In this document: positions 34,869 to 43,015 of the stretch, one piece after another
Layout of the letters: every line of letters begins with the position of its first letter
Position numbering within the stretch: the first letter of the stretch is position 1
Assembly (NCBI RefSeq): GCF_014647155.1
Contig: NZ_BMOQ01000006.1
Coordinates: forward strand, 62,001-126,000
Length of the DNA: 64,000 bases
DNA from: Halarchaeum nitratireducens
GTDB lineage: Archaea > Halobacteriota > Halobacteria > Halobacteriales > Halobacteriaceae
Direction: 5' to 3'
Translations under genes and position numbers: made by a program
Notes under the pieces: model-generated
Told to the model about the DNA's origin: nothing
Database searches by the model: none
What the model saw: the letters and a program-made list of their open reading frames with translations, nothing else

Positions 34869-35734
34869 TGGCGACCGCGAGCGAGGAGAGCGACGGCAGT
34901 CGACTGTCGGCCGGCGTCGGCGCGGTCGCCGACTGGGCGTACCGGCTGCTCGTCTACGGCGTCCTCCTGTTCACGGTCGCACCGCTCGTCGTCGTCGTCC
35001 TGCTCTCTTTCCGACCGAACCCCTACGGGAACTCGGTCTTCTCGGCCGGGTGGCCGTCAACGACGTGGTACGCGAACCTCCCGGACCTCCTCGCCTCGCT
35101 CGGGTTCGCGAGCTCGCTGATCGCGAGCCTCAAGATCGCGGTCGTCACGACGATCCTGTCGCTCCTCATCGGCGGGCTGGCGGCGTACGCGATCGTACGC
35201 AAGGAGTTCAGCTACTCCTCGCTGCTCGAAACCGTGCTGATCTCGCCGCTCGTCTACCCGTGGCTCCTGATGTCGCTCGCCATCCTGATGACGGCGTCCT
35301 ACCTGAGCGGGGCGTTCGACGTCCGGATCTCGATGTCGTTCTCGACGCTGCTCGCCGGACACGTCCTCTTCACGTTCCCCTATCCGATCCGCACCATCGG
35401 GGCGGGACTCCAGAACTACGACGACGAACTCGACGAGGCCGCGCGCAACCTCGGTGCGACGCGCCTCGACACCGTCTGGAACGTCACCCTCCCGCTACTC
35501 CGCCCCGGGATCATCAGCGGCGCGGCGTTCGTCTTCATCCTCTCGTTCAATCAGTACATCATCTCGCTGTTCCTCTCCGGGACGAGCATCCAGACGGTGC
35601 CGCTCCTCATGTTCAACCTCATCAAGGCACAGAGTCCGCCGCAGATAGCCGTACTCGGGACGATGCTCATGGCCGGCATGGTCGCGTTGACGATCGTCGT
35701 CGAGTACGTCGCCGGAATGAGCCGCTACATATGA
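34868..35734 (+). CDS. ABC transporter permease 2 (PotC-like)
   Basis: A 288-residue permease with six membrane segments and the coupling loop ELDEAARNLGATRLDTVWNV (about 191-210). It pairs with permease 1 to form the transmembrane channel. The last four bases overlap the start of the RidA gene (ATGA), so the RidA-like protein is translated from the same mRNA. Confidence 0.9.
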   Translation: MATASEESDGSRLSAGVGAVADWAYRLLVYGVLLFTVAPLVVVVLLSFRPNPYGNSVFSAGWPSTTWYANLPDLLASLGFASSLIASLKIAVVTTILSLLIGGLAAYAIVRKEFSYSSLLETVLISPLVYPWLLMSLAILMTASYLSGAFDVRISMSFSTLLAGHVLFTFPYPIRTIGAGLQNYDDELDEAARNLGATRLDTVWNVTLPLLRPGIISGAAFVFILSFNQYIISLFLSGTSIQTVPLLMFNLIKAQSPPQIAVLGTMLMAGMVALTIVVEYVAGMSRYI

Positions 35735-36135
35735 CAGAGAGACGCACACTCGCCACGGCTGACGCACCGGACACGGACACCCCCTACTCGCAGGGCGTGC
35801 GAGCCGGCGACTTCGCCTTCGTCTCCGGCTTCGGTCCCGTCGACCCGGAGACGATGGACGACGTCGAGGGCGACGTCGCCGCGCAGACGCACCGCTGTCT
35901 CGACAACGTCGAGGCGGTGCTCGCGGACGCGGGCGGGGGCCTCGCCGACGCGGTGAAACTCACCGTCTATCTCGACGACATGGGCGACTACGACGCGGTC
36001 AACGAGGCGTACGCGGCGCGCGTCCCGAACGACGTCCCGCCCGCGCGCGTCTGCGTCGAGACGGCCCGCCTGCCGGGCGACGTCGCGGTCGAGATCGACG
36101 CCGTCGCCTACCTCCCCGGGGGCGACGGCGAGTAA
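35731..36135 (+). CDS. ridA: RidA-family reactive-intermediate deaminase
   Basis: A 134-residue RidA/YjgF-type protein. Conserved features are the N-terminal TPYSQGVRAGDFAFVSGFGP (about 16-35), VKLTVYLDDMGDY (about 73) and the active-site region VPPARVCVETARLP with the key Arg (about 102). RidA hydrolyses enamine/imine intermediates released by PLP enzymes such as threonine dehydratase. Here it would protect against intermediates made by the two aminotransferases and the dehydratase-like enzyme of the island. Confidence 0.88.
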   Translation: MTERRTLATADAPDTDTPYSQGVRAGDFAFVSGFGPVDPETMDDVEGDVAAQTHRCLDNVEAVLADAGGGLADAVKLTVYLDDMGDYDAVNEAYAARVPNDVPPARVCVETARLPGDVAVEIDAVAYLPGGDGE

Positions 36136-36369
36136 GCTCGCTCGCGGGGTCACCGCCGGCCGATACACGGACGGCGACGCGGTCTCTTTCGTTCGACGGG
36201 CGACGCGAACCGCCACGGAGGGTCCGGGGGGATGGGTGCGGTGCGGGACGAGCGGAGAGCGACGCAGGATAGAAAACGCCCGCCGGATGGGACTGACGGC
36301 GAGGGAGAGTGCAGATCAGGACGGCGGAGAGAGAAGGGGACGGCGAGAGCGGCCGAGAGGTCGGGGCGC
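36136..36369. other. Spacer between convergent RidA and aminotransferase 2
   Basis: GC-rich spacer between two convergent genes. No gene, dyad or operator is visible; it is likely only the shared terminator zone. Confidence 0.4.
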
Positions 36370-37743
36370 TCAGGCGGTGGCGCCACGCTCGGCCGTGACG
36401 TGGTCGATGGCCTCGCAGATGACGTCGAGTGCGGTGTCGGCCTGCGCCTCGGTGAGCACGAGCGGCGGGAGGAGGCGGAGGACGTTCCCGTGCGGGCCGG
36501 CCTTCCAGACGAGGACGCCGCGCTCGTAGCAGTACCGTTGGACGGCCTTCACGGCGTCCGCGGCGGGCGTTCCGTCTGGATTCGTGAACTCGGCGCCGAC
36601 GAACAGCCCCTTCCCGCGGACGTCGCCGACGAGCGGGGCGTTCACGTCGCGCAGGCGCTCGCGGACGTGGGCTCCGAGGTCGCGGGCGTGCGCGAGCAGG
36701 TCGTGTGCCTCGATGTACTCGATGGCGCGCGAGCCGGCGCGCATGGCGACGACGTGTCCCCGGTAGGTGCCGGCGTGATCGCCGGGGCCCCACGTGTCGA
36801 GGTCCTCGTGGTAGATCGTCGCGGAGAGGGGGAAGCCGACGCCGCCGAGCGCCTTCGCGGTGGTGACGATGTCGGGCGTCACGTCGTAGTGGTCGCTCGC
36901 CCACCACTGTCCCGTGCGGCCGAGGCCGGCCTGGATCTCGTCGACGACGAGCGGGAGGTCGTTGTCGTCGGCGATCTCGCGGAGGCCGGCGAGGAACCCC
37001 TCGGGGGGCGTGACGACGCCGCCCTCGCCCTGGATGGGCTCGACGAAGATGCCCGCGGGGTTCGTGAGGCCGCTGTACGGGTCCTCGACGATGGCGCGCA
37101 CCTCTTCGAGCGAGCGCGCGACGGCCTCCTCGGGGGGCCGGTCCTGCGCGTAGGGATGGGGGTAGGGTGCGAACTCGACGTCACCGAGGAGCGGGGCGTA
37201 GGGCTCCTTGAAGTCCTTCTTGCCGGTGATGCTCATCGCGCCGCTGGTCGCGCCGTGGTAGGAGCCGCGGAAGGCGATGAGACCGTGGCCGCCGGTGTTG
37301 TACTTGGCGAGCTTGATCGCGGCCTCGATCGCGTCGCTCCCGGTGGGACCGCCGAAGACGACCTTGCTGTTGCCGGCGAGGTCGCCGGGCGCGCGCGCCT
37401 CGAGCTTCTCGATGAGGTCGAGACGCGGCTCGCTCGGGAAGTCGACGGTGTGGACGAGCTTGTCGGCCTGCTCGTGGACCGCCTCCATCACGTAGGGGTT
37501 GGCGTGGCCGACGTTCAGCACGCCGATACCGGCGAACATGTCGAGGAAGACGTTGCCGTCGACGTCCTTGATCGTCGCGCCCTTCGCCGCGTCGGGGACG
37601 AGCGGGATGTGGTCGGGGTAGGCGACCGCGTTCGAGTCGATCGCCTCCTGACGTTCGAGCAGGTCGCGTCCCTTCGGGCCGGGGAACTCCCCAACGTGCG
37701 GTGCGTCGTCGAAGTGGATGTCCTCGATCGGTGGTCCGACCAT
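36370..37743 (-). CDS. Class III aminotransferase 2, candidate diaminobutyrate transaminase
   Basis: A 457-residue class III, PLP-dependent aminotransferase. Motifs: VVFGGPTGSDAIEAAIKLAK (about 130), FRGSYHGATSGAMSITG (about 158), VVDEIQAGLGRTGQWW (about 258-273) and the PLP lysine in TTAKALGGVGFP (about 292). The GPTG-DA and YHG-T-GA blocks resemble diaminobutyrate-2-oxoglutarate aminotransferases, which fits a DoeD-like step from 2,4-diaminobutyrate to aspartate semialdehyde. The start at 37743 lies 25-30 nt from the TATA-like TAAGTTATTT and so is probably leaderless. It is divergent from the ectoine-hydrolase gene with an operator between them. Confidence 0.83.
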   Translation of the reverse strand: MVGPPIEDIHFDDAPHVGEFPGPKGRDLLERQEAIDSNAVAYPDHIPLVPDAAKGATIKDVDGNVFLDMFAGIGVLNVGHANPYVMEAVHEQADKLVHTVDFPSEPRLDLIEKLEARAPGDLAGNSKVVFGGPTGSDAIEAAIKLAKYNTGGHGLIAFRGSYHGATSGAMSITGKKDFKEPYAPLLGDVEFAPYPHPYAQDRPPEEAVARSLEEVRAIVEDPYSGLTNPAGIFVEPIQGEGGVVTPPEGFLAGLREIADDNDLPLVVDEIQAGLGRTGQWWASDHYDVTPDIVTTAKALGGVGFPLSATIYHEDLDTWGPGDHAGTYRGHVVAMRAGSRAIEYIEAHDLLAHARDLGAHVRERLRDVNAPLVGDVRGKGLFVGAEFTNPDGTPAADAVKAVQRYCYERGVLVWKAGPHGNVLRLLPPLVLTEAQADTALDVICEAIDHVTAERGATA

Positions 37744-37800
37744 ACGCGTTGTCACGCGGTACGACACCAAATAACTTATCCACAGATTCGAGAGACATCA

Positions 37801-37817
37801 TACACAGATTCTGCGTA
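37801..37817 (-). promoter_or_regulatory. Island operator site E (between aminotransferase 2 and doeA)
   Basis: On the minus strand TACGCAGAATCTGTGTA, a 17-bp near-perfect dyad (TACRCAGA-A-TCTGYGTA). Its right part matches the 15-bp consensus with 12 of 15. It lies about 60 bp before the aminotransferase start and about 100 bp before the ectoine hydrolase start, so it could control both. Confidence 0.6.
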
Positions 37818-37918
37818 CATACTTCGCACAGAGAGAGTCCCGTACACGAAAAGCGATTCGAAGAGACACGCAAAATGTTTAATAGCGGGATCGTCGAAGT
37901 GGAGACGAACGATACCGC

Positions 37919-39094
37919 ATGGCACGAACCCCGTTCTCGCAGACAGAGTACGATCGGCGTCTCGAACGTACGCAGGAGCGACTCCGCGAGGAGGGCCTCG
38001 ATGCGCTCGTCGTCGCCGATCCGGCGAACATGAACTACCTCTCAGGCTACGACGGATGGTCGTTCTACGTTCATCAGTGTCTCATCGTCACGCCGGAGCG
38101 CGATCCCGTCTGGATCGGCCGCGGACAGGACGCGAACGGCGCGCGGGCCACCGTCTGGCTCGACGACGACGACATCCTCGCGTACTCCGACGACCACGTC
38201 CACTCGCCGGTCGACAAGCACCCGATGGATTTCGTCGCGTCGGTGTTGGAGGAGATGGGACTCGCGGACGCGACGATCGGACTGGAGATGGACGCCTACT
38301 ACTTCACCGCGAAGTCCTACACGCGCCTCCAGTCGAACCTCCCGGCGGCGACGTTCGAGGATCACACCCTCCTCGTCAACTGGGTGCGGGTGAGGAAGTC
38401 CGACGCCGAGATCGAGTACATCGAGCAGGCGACGGACATCTCGGCGGCCGCGATGGACGCCGCGATGGACACGATCGCCGAGGGCGTCCCCGAGTCCGAA
38501 GTCGCCGCCGAGATCTACGAGACGCTCGTCGCCGGGACCGAGGCCCACGGCGGCGACTACCCCGCGATCGTTCCGCTGATGCCCTCCGGCGATCACACCG
38601 ATACGCCACACCTCACGTGGACGGACCGGGAGTTCGAGGACGGCGACCCGGTCATCGTCGAACTCTCGGGCTGTCGACACCGCTATCACTCGCCGCTCGC
38701 GCGAACCGCGTTCGTCGGCGACCCGCCCGAGATCCTCACCGAGACGGCGGACATCGTCGTCGAGGGGCTGAACGCCGCGCTCGACGCCGCCGAGCCCGGC
38801 GTGACCGCCGAGTCCGTGGAGAAGGCGTGGCGGGACGTCATCGAACGCCACGGGATCGAGAAGACGTCCCGGATCGGCTACTCGATGGGGCTGGGCTATC
38901 CGCCGGACTGGGGCGAGCACACCGCGAGCCTCCGTCCGAAGGACGAGACGGTGTTGGAGGCGGGCATGACGTTCCACCTCATTCCCGGCATCTGGACGTC
39001 CGACGTCGGCTTCGAGCTCTCCGAGACCTTTCACGTCACGAAGAACGGCGCCGAGCGCTTCTCGACGTACCCGCAGCGGCTCTTCGAGCGCTGA
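37919..39094 (+). CDS. doeA: Ectoine hydrolase DoeA/EutD homologue (M24 creatinase-like family)
   Basis: A 391-residue creatinase/aminopeptidase-fold enzyme. It matches Halomonas DoeA (about 399 residues) through most of its length: NYLSGYDGWSFYVHQC (about 39-54), WIGRGQDANGAR (about 63-74), HPMDFVASVLEE (about 100), GGDYPAIVPLMPSG (about 207), PHLTW, the ELSGCRHRYHSPLARTAFVG block (about 242-261) and GYPPDWGEHTASLRP (about 325). DoeA opens the ectoine ring to N-acetyl-L-2,4-diaminobutyrate in the cytosol. As in that group, the usual M24 dinuclear metal ligands are not all present. A TATA-like GTTTAATAG lies near 37877-37885. A different creatinase-like substrate is the main alternative. Confidence 0.83.
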   Translation: MARTPFSQTEYDRRLERTQERLREEGLDALVVADPANMNYLSGYDGWSFYVHQCLIVTPERDPVWIGRGQDANGARATVWLDDDDILAYSDDHVHSPVDKHPMDFVASVLEEMGLADATIGLEMDAYYFTAKSYTRLQSNLPAATFEDHTLLVNWVRVRKSDAEIEYIEQATDISAAAMDAAMDTIAEGVPESEVAAEIYETLVAGTEAHGGDYPAIVPLMPSGDHTDTPHLTWTDREFEDGDPVIVELSGCRHRYHSPLARTAFVGDPPEILTETADIVVEGLNAALDAAEPGVTAESVEKAWRDVIERHGIEKTSRIGYSMGLGYPPDWGEHTASLRPKDETVLEAGMTFHLIPGIWTSDVGFELSETFHVTKNGAERFSTYPQRLFER

Positions 39095-39097
39095 GGA

Positions 39098-40063
39098 TCA
39101 GTCCGAACCGCGAACGAGGTTCGTCAGGTCGTCGACCGAGCCGCCTCGATCGAGGTGGCGGACGTTCTCGGCGACGATGTCGGCGAGACGCGTCCAGTGT
39201 TTCGGCGTGTGACCGCCGGTGTGGGGCGTGATGAGCGCGTTTTCGAGCGTCCAGAGCACGTGGTCCTCGGGGAGCGGCTCGGGGTCGGTGACGTCGAGGG
39301 CGACGCCGCGGAGCGCTTCGGTCTGGAGGGCGGAGACGAGCGCGTTCGTGTCGACGAGGCCGCCGCGCGCGGCGTTCACGATCACGGCGCTCGGGTCGAG
39401 CGTGGCGAGTTCCGCCTCGCCGATGAGGCCCCGAGTCGTCTCGGTGAGCGGACAGGCGAGCACGAGGTAGTCCGTGCGCGCGAGCGCGGCGTGGAAGTCG
39501 CGCTCGTCGAAGCCGATGACCTCGTCGGTCGGCCCGCCCTTCGCGGGCGTGTAGCGCACGCCGACGGTGTCGACGCCGAACCCCCGGAGGCGCTCGACGA
39601 CGCACTGGCCGATCGCCCCGAGGCCGACGACGGTGACGGTCTTGTCGGTGAGTTCGTCCGATTGGAAGTGGCGCCACTCGCGCCGTGCCTTGCGCCGCCA
39701 GGCCTCGTGGAGGCGGCGGTCGAAGGTGAGGATGTGCCCGATGGCTTGCTCGGCGATCCCGGGCGCGTGGATGCCGCCGGCGTTCGTGACGGCGACACCC
39801 CGCGAGACGAGGTCGTCGACGGGGACGTGATCGGTGCCGGCGAAGGTGCACGCGAAGAGATCGAAGGAGCCCGCGGCGTCGAGGACGCCGTCGTCGACGG
39901 TGATACCGGTGATGACGTCCGCGTCGGCGGCGAGATCGCGTTCCTCGTGCGGGGTGCGGGCGTGCCCGATATCGTGGTCGGGGAGACGCTCGCGGAGTTC
40001 GTCGGCGTAGTCGGCCATCGAGAGCCCCTCGGTGCCTTCGCGGAGGACGAGTACGTCGCTCAT
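39098..40063 (-). CDS. D-2-hydroxyacid dehydrogenase 1
   Basis: A 321-residue NAD(P)-dependent 2-hydroxyacid dehydrogenase. The dinucleotide fold motif VVGLGAIGQCVVERL is at about 144-158, the catalytic Arg in NAARGGLVDT (about 233), and the catalytic His in TPHTGGH (about 285). The haloarchaeal RYTPAKGG insertion (about 170) is shared with a paralogue at 60943-61872. The ATG at 40063, not 40087, matches the usual MSDVLVL start and lies about 32 nt from a CTTAAG box. It is convergent with doeA, with only three bases between the stops, and divergent from the M20 gene with operator F between. Substrate unknown; glyoxylate/hydroxypyruvate or a keto acid side product is possible. Confidence 0.87.
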   Translation of the reverse strand: MSDVLVLREGTEGLSMADYADELRERLPDHDIGHARTPHEERDLAADADVITGITVDDGVLDAAGSFDLFACTFAGTDHVPVDDLVSRGVAVTNAGGIHAPGIAEQAIGHILTFDRRLHEAWRRKARREWRHFQSDELTDKTVTVVGLGAIGQCVVERLRGFGVDTVGVRYTPAKGGPTDEVIGFDERDFHAALARTDYLVLACPLTETTRGLIGEAELATLDPSAVIVNAARGGLVDTNALVSALQTEALRGVALDVTDPEPLPEDHVLWTLENALITPHTGGHTPKHWTRLADIVAENVRHLDRGGSVDDLTNLVRGSD

Positions 40064-40119
40064 CGTGTCGTCGGTACCGACTGTCACGAACGTCTTAAGC
40101 CTTTCTCGTAGATGGCGAA

Positions 40120-40134
40120 TACGGTTTCCGTGTA
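40120..40134 (+). promoter_or_regulatory. Island operator site F
   Basis: TACGGTTTCCGTGTA fits the consensus at all 15 positions. It lies between the TATA-like boxes of the divergent hydroxyacid dehydrogenase (CTTAAG, 40095) and M20 amidohydrolase (ATTTATT, 40135-40141) genes. Confidence 0.65.
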
Positions 40135-40167
40135 CATTTATTTGGGTCGACGCCGTTGGACACGCCG

Positions 40168-41451
40168 ATGACGAGCGAGCACGTTCGCGGCCGGCTGAGC
40201 GAGGTCCGCCGGGCGTTCCACCGACACCCCGAGCCCGCGTGGTGTGAGTTCCGAACCACGTGTCGGCTCGTCGAGGAACTGCGGGGGATCGGCGTCGACG
40301 AACTGCACGTCGGGCGCGACGCGATCGCCGAGGACGAGCGCATGGCCGTCCCGGACGCCGACACGCTCGATCGGTGGTACGAGCGGGCGCGGGAGGCCGG
40401 TGTCGATCCGGGCGTCCTCGAACGACTCGTCGGCGGCTACACGGGCGCCGTCGCGGTGCTGGAGCGCGGCGAGGGACCGACGATCGGGCTCCGCGTCGAT
40501 ATCGACGGCCTCCACATCGAGGAAGCGGCGGGCGAGTCGCACGCGCCCGCGGCCGAGGGGTTCCGGTCGGAGACCGACGGAACGATGCACGCTTGCGGGC
40601 ACGACGCCCACGTGACCGTCGGTCTCGGCGTCCTCGAAGCCGTGAAGGCGAGCGAGTTCGCGGGGACCTTCAAGGTGTTCTTCCAGCCCGCGGAGGAGGA
40701 GTCCGGCGGCGGGAAGGCGATGGCGGAGAGCGAGCACATGGACGACGTGGACTGCCTCTTCGCGGTCCACGTCGGTCTCGGACACCCGACGGGCGAGGTC
40801 GTCGCGGGCATCGTCGAACCGCTGGCGATGGCGCACATCACCGCGACGTTCCACGGCGAGGCCGCACACGCCGGCAACGCGCCACAGGAGGGGCGAAACA
40901 CGATCCAGGCCGCGTCGCGCGCGGTGGGTGACCTCTACGGCATCCCGCGGCACGCCGACGGGGCGACGCGCGTGAACGTCGGGCGTATCGAGGGCGGGAG
41001 CGCGAGCAACGTCGTCGCGGACGAGACGACCGTCTGGGGCGAGGTGCGCGGCGAGACGACCGCGCTAATGCGCTACATGCAGGACGCCTTCACGCGGCGC
41101 GTCGAGGCGGCCGCCGCGGCCCACGGCTGTACGGTCGACGTCGACGTCGTGAGCGAGTCACCGCGCGCCGACAGCGACCCCGACCTGGCCGCGCTCGTCG
41201 GCGACGCCGCCCGCGGTCGCGCCGACGTCGACACCGTCCACGAGAGCGCGCCGTTCGGCGCGAGCGAGGACGCGACCTTCCTGATGCGACACGTGCAGGA
41301 GGCGGGCGGGCTCGCGACGTACGCCGTCGTCGGCACCGACCACCCGGGGGACCACCACACGCCCACCTTCGACGTGGACGAACGAACGCTCGATACGGGT
41401 GTCGGCGTGCTCAGCGACGCCGTCCTCGCGGCGGCGGAGGATCACCGATGA
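40168..41451 (+). CDS. M20-family amidohydrolase, candidate N-acetyl-diaminobutyrate deacetylase
   Basis: A 427-residue zinc amidohydrolase of the M20D (aminoacylase/AbgB) type. Metal-site elements are GLRVDIDGLHIEEA (about 110), HACGHDAHVTVGLG with the conserved Cys and His residues (about 144-157), QPAEEESGGGKAM (about 177) and the lid domain after AEAAHAG-like GEAAHAGNAP. Such enzymes remove acyl groups from amino acids. In ectoine degradation the step after DoeA is deacetylation of N-acetyl-diaminobutyrate; bacteria use the unrelated DoeB, so an M20 enzyme may replace it here (inference). The ATG at 40168 fits the TATA box at 40135. It overlaps the next gene by four bases. Confidence 0.8.
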   Translation: MTSEHVRGRLSEVRRAFHRHPEPAWCEFRTTCRLVEELRGIGVDELHVGRDAIAEDERMAVPDADTLDRWYERAREAGVDPGVLERLVGGYTGAVAVLERGEGPTIGLRVDIDGLHIEEAAGESHAPAAEGFRSETDGTMHACGHDAHVTVGLGVLEAVKASEFAGTFKVFFQPAEEESGGGKAMAESEHMDDVDCLFAVHVGLGHPTGEVVAGIVEPLAMAHITATFHGEAAHAGNAPQEGRNTIQAASRAVGDLYGIPRHADGATRVNVGRIEGGSASNVVADETTVWGEVRGETTALMRYMQDAFTRRVEAAAAAHGCTVDVDVVSESPRADSDPDLAALVGDAARGRADVDTVHESAPFGASEDATFLMRHVQEAGGLATYAVVGTDHPGDHHTPTFDVDERTLDTGVGVLSDAVLAAAEDHR

Positions 41452-42740
41452 GCGAGCACGGGGACGGCGACCGCACCGCGGACGGCGTCGTCACGCTCGC
41501 GGACATCGAGGACGCACGCGAGCGCATCGACGACGTGATCAACGACACGCCGCTCGACACCTCGCGGACGCTCGCGGAGCGGTCGGGAGCCGCCGCGGTC
41601 GGCCTCAAGCTGGAGAACATGCAGCGTACGGGCTCGTTCAAGATCCGCGGCGCGTACAACACGATGGCCCAGCTCCCCGAGTCGGCGCGCGAACGCGGCG
41701 TCGTCACGTCGAGCGCGGGGAATCACGCACAGGGCGTCGCTCACGCCGGGGAGCACCTCGGGATCGACACGACCATCGTCGTCCCGGAGGTGACGCCCGC
41801 GGCGAAGATCGACGCCACGCGGGGATACGGTGCCGACGTCGTGGTCCACGGCGACATCTACGAGCGCTCCTACGAGCGCGCGCTCGCGCTCGCCGAAGAA
41901 CACGGATACGCGTTCGTTCACCCGTTCGACGACGGCGACGTCATCGCTGGGCAGGGAACGATCGGCCTCGAACTCCGCGAGGAGTTCGGCGACATCGACA
42001 CCGTCCTCGTCTCGATCGGCGGGGGCGGACTCATCGCCGGTATCGCCACCGCACTGACCGCCCACGACGACGACATCCGCGTCGTCGGCGTCCAACCCGA
42101 GGGCGCTGCCCACGTGCCTCCGTCACTCGAAGCCGGCGAGATCCGCGAACTCGGCGGCGTCGATACGGTCGCGGAGGGGATCGCCGACACCCGTCTCCTC
42201 GAACGTACGTGGGCGGTCGTCTCGGAGCGCGTCGACGACGTCGTCACGGTCAGCGACGCCGAGATCACGTGCGCGCTCGCGGTGCTCGCGGAGCGCGTGA
42301 AGACCGTCGCGGAAGCGGCGGGCGCCGCGCCCGTGGCGGCGCTCCTCGGCGACGACCTCGACATCACGGGAGAGCGCGTCGCCGCCGTCGTCTCGGGCGG
42401 GAACACCGACCTCACCGAACACGGCGAGCTCGTTCGGACGGGCCTGATGCGTCTCGGCCGCTACGCCGAGGCGCGCGTCGCCGTGGCCGACTGGCCGCAC
42501 GGTCTCGACGCGCTCACCGACGTGATCGCCGACGCCGGCGCCGAGCTCGACGAAGTCGCCCGCCGGCGGCTGACGAGTGCGGACCACCCGAACCGGACTC
42601 CGGTCGCCGTCTCGCTCGCGGGGAGCGGACCCGCGCACCTCCGCGAGACCGTCGCGGCCGTCGATGCGACCGACGGGCTCGCAGTCGTCGAGCACTCGAT
42701 CGGTGCCGGCGGCGAGACCGGAGCGGGCGACGGCGGATGA
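41448..42740 (+). CDS. Threonine dehydratase-like PLP lyase (IlvA/EutB type)
   Basis: A 430-residue fold-type II PLP enzyme. The PLP lysine is in RTGSFKIRGAYN (about 64-69), SSAGNHAQGVAHA (about 86) holds the substrate loop, and SIGGGGLIAGIA (about 188) binds the phosphate. The C-terminal about 110 residues are a divergent ACT-like regulatory region. Threonine dehydratase makes 2-oxobutyrate from threonine. In some bacterial ectoine clusters a related protein, EutB, is linked to hydroxyectoine use. Overlap with the M20 gene (ATGA) puts it in the catabolic operon, so the second role deserves thought, though ordinary IlvA cannot be excluded. Confidence 0.8.
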   Translation: MSEHGDGDRTADGVVTLADIEDARERIDDVINDTPLDTSRTLAERSGAAAVGLKLENMQRTGSFKIRGAYNTMAQLPESARERGVVTSSAGNHAQGVAHAGEHLGIDTTIVVPEVTPAAKIDATRGYGADVVVHGDIYERSYERALALAEEHGYAFVHPFDDGDVIAGQGTIGLELREEFGDIDTVLVSIGGGGLIAGIATALTAHDDDIRVVGVQPEGAAHVPPSLEAGEIRELGGVDTVAEGIADTRLLERTWAVVSERVDDVVTVSDAEITCALAVLAERVKTVAEAAGAAPVAALLGDDLDITGERVAAVVSGGNTDLTEHGELVRTGLMRLGRYAEARVAVADWPHGLDALTDVIADAGAELDEVARRRLTSADHPNRTPVAVSLAGSGPAHLRETVAAVDATDGLAVVEHSIGAGGETGAGDGG

Positions 42741-42804
42741 AAGGGCGGTCGTCTCGCGTGGGAGCTACTTGGCCTGCAATAGCCACTTTATCTACGTTAT
42801 GTAC

Positions 42805-42854
42805 CGTAACTACCGTGAGTATCGTAACTACCTTAGCTAACTTAGGTAGCTTAG
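42805..42854. repeat. Repeat/dyad array upstream of the CobW-like gene
   Basis: CGTAACTACC occurs twice 18 bp apart (42805-42814 and 42823-42832), followed by the dyad CTACCT (42828-42833) / AGGTAG (42844-42849) and TAGGTAGCTTAG (42843-42854). The last 12-mer recurs with one mismatch at 21734-21745. It lies about 160-210 bp before the metallochaperone start and may be a metal-regulator site. Confidence 0.5.
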
Positions 42855-43015
42855 TTATACTAGAGGCGGCAGCGAACCGTCTCCGGGCTCGCTACACAGA
42901 GCGGGAAACCCGTTCCCGGGCGCGGAGGTCGTCCCCGCGCCGTCGGACACCGGCGTCCCGAACGGCGAGTCCGTGGGCGAACCTTTTAGCGCGGCCGCCG
43001 TGTACGACGTTCGTG

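Noticed and set aside
36232-39231. A roughly 1000-codon plus-strand frame over aminotransferase 2 and the ectoine hydrolase
   Set aside because: It is antisense to aminotransferase 2 and out of frame with doeA; composition is of shadow type and no domain is visible.
41448-42740. Naming the PLP lyase eutB outright
   Set aside because: The sequence is equally compatible with ordinary threonine dehydratase IlvA; only operon context supports the EutB idea.
42805-42832. The 18-bp spaced CGTAACTACC repeats as a small CRISPR array
   Set aside because: Only two 10-bp units, with no spacers of normal length and no cas genes nearby; a regulatory dyad explains them better.
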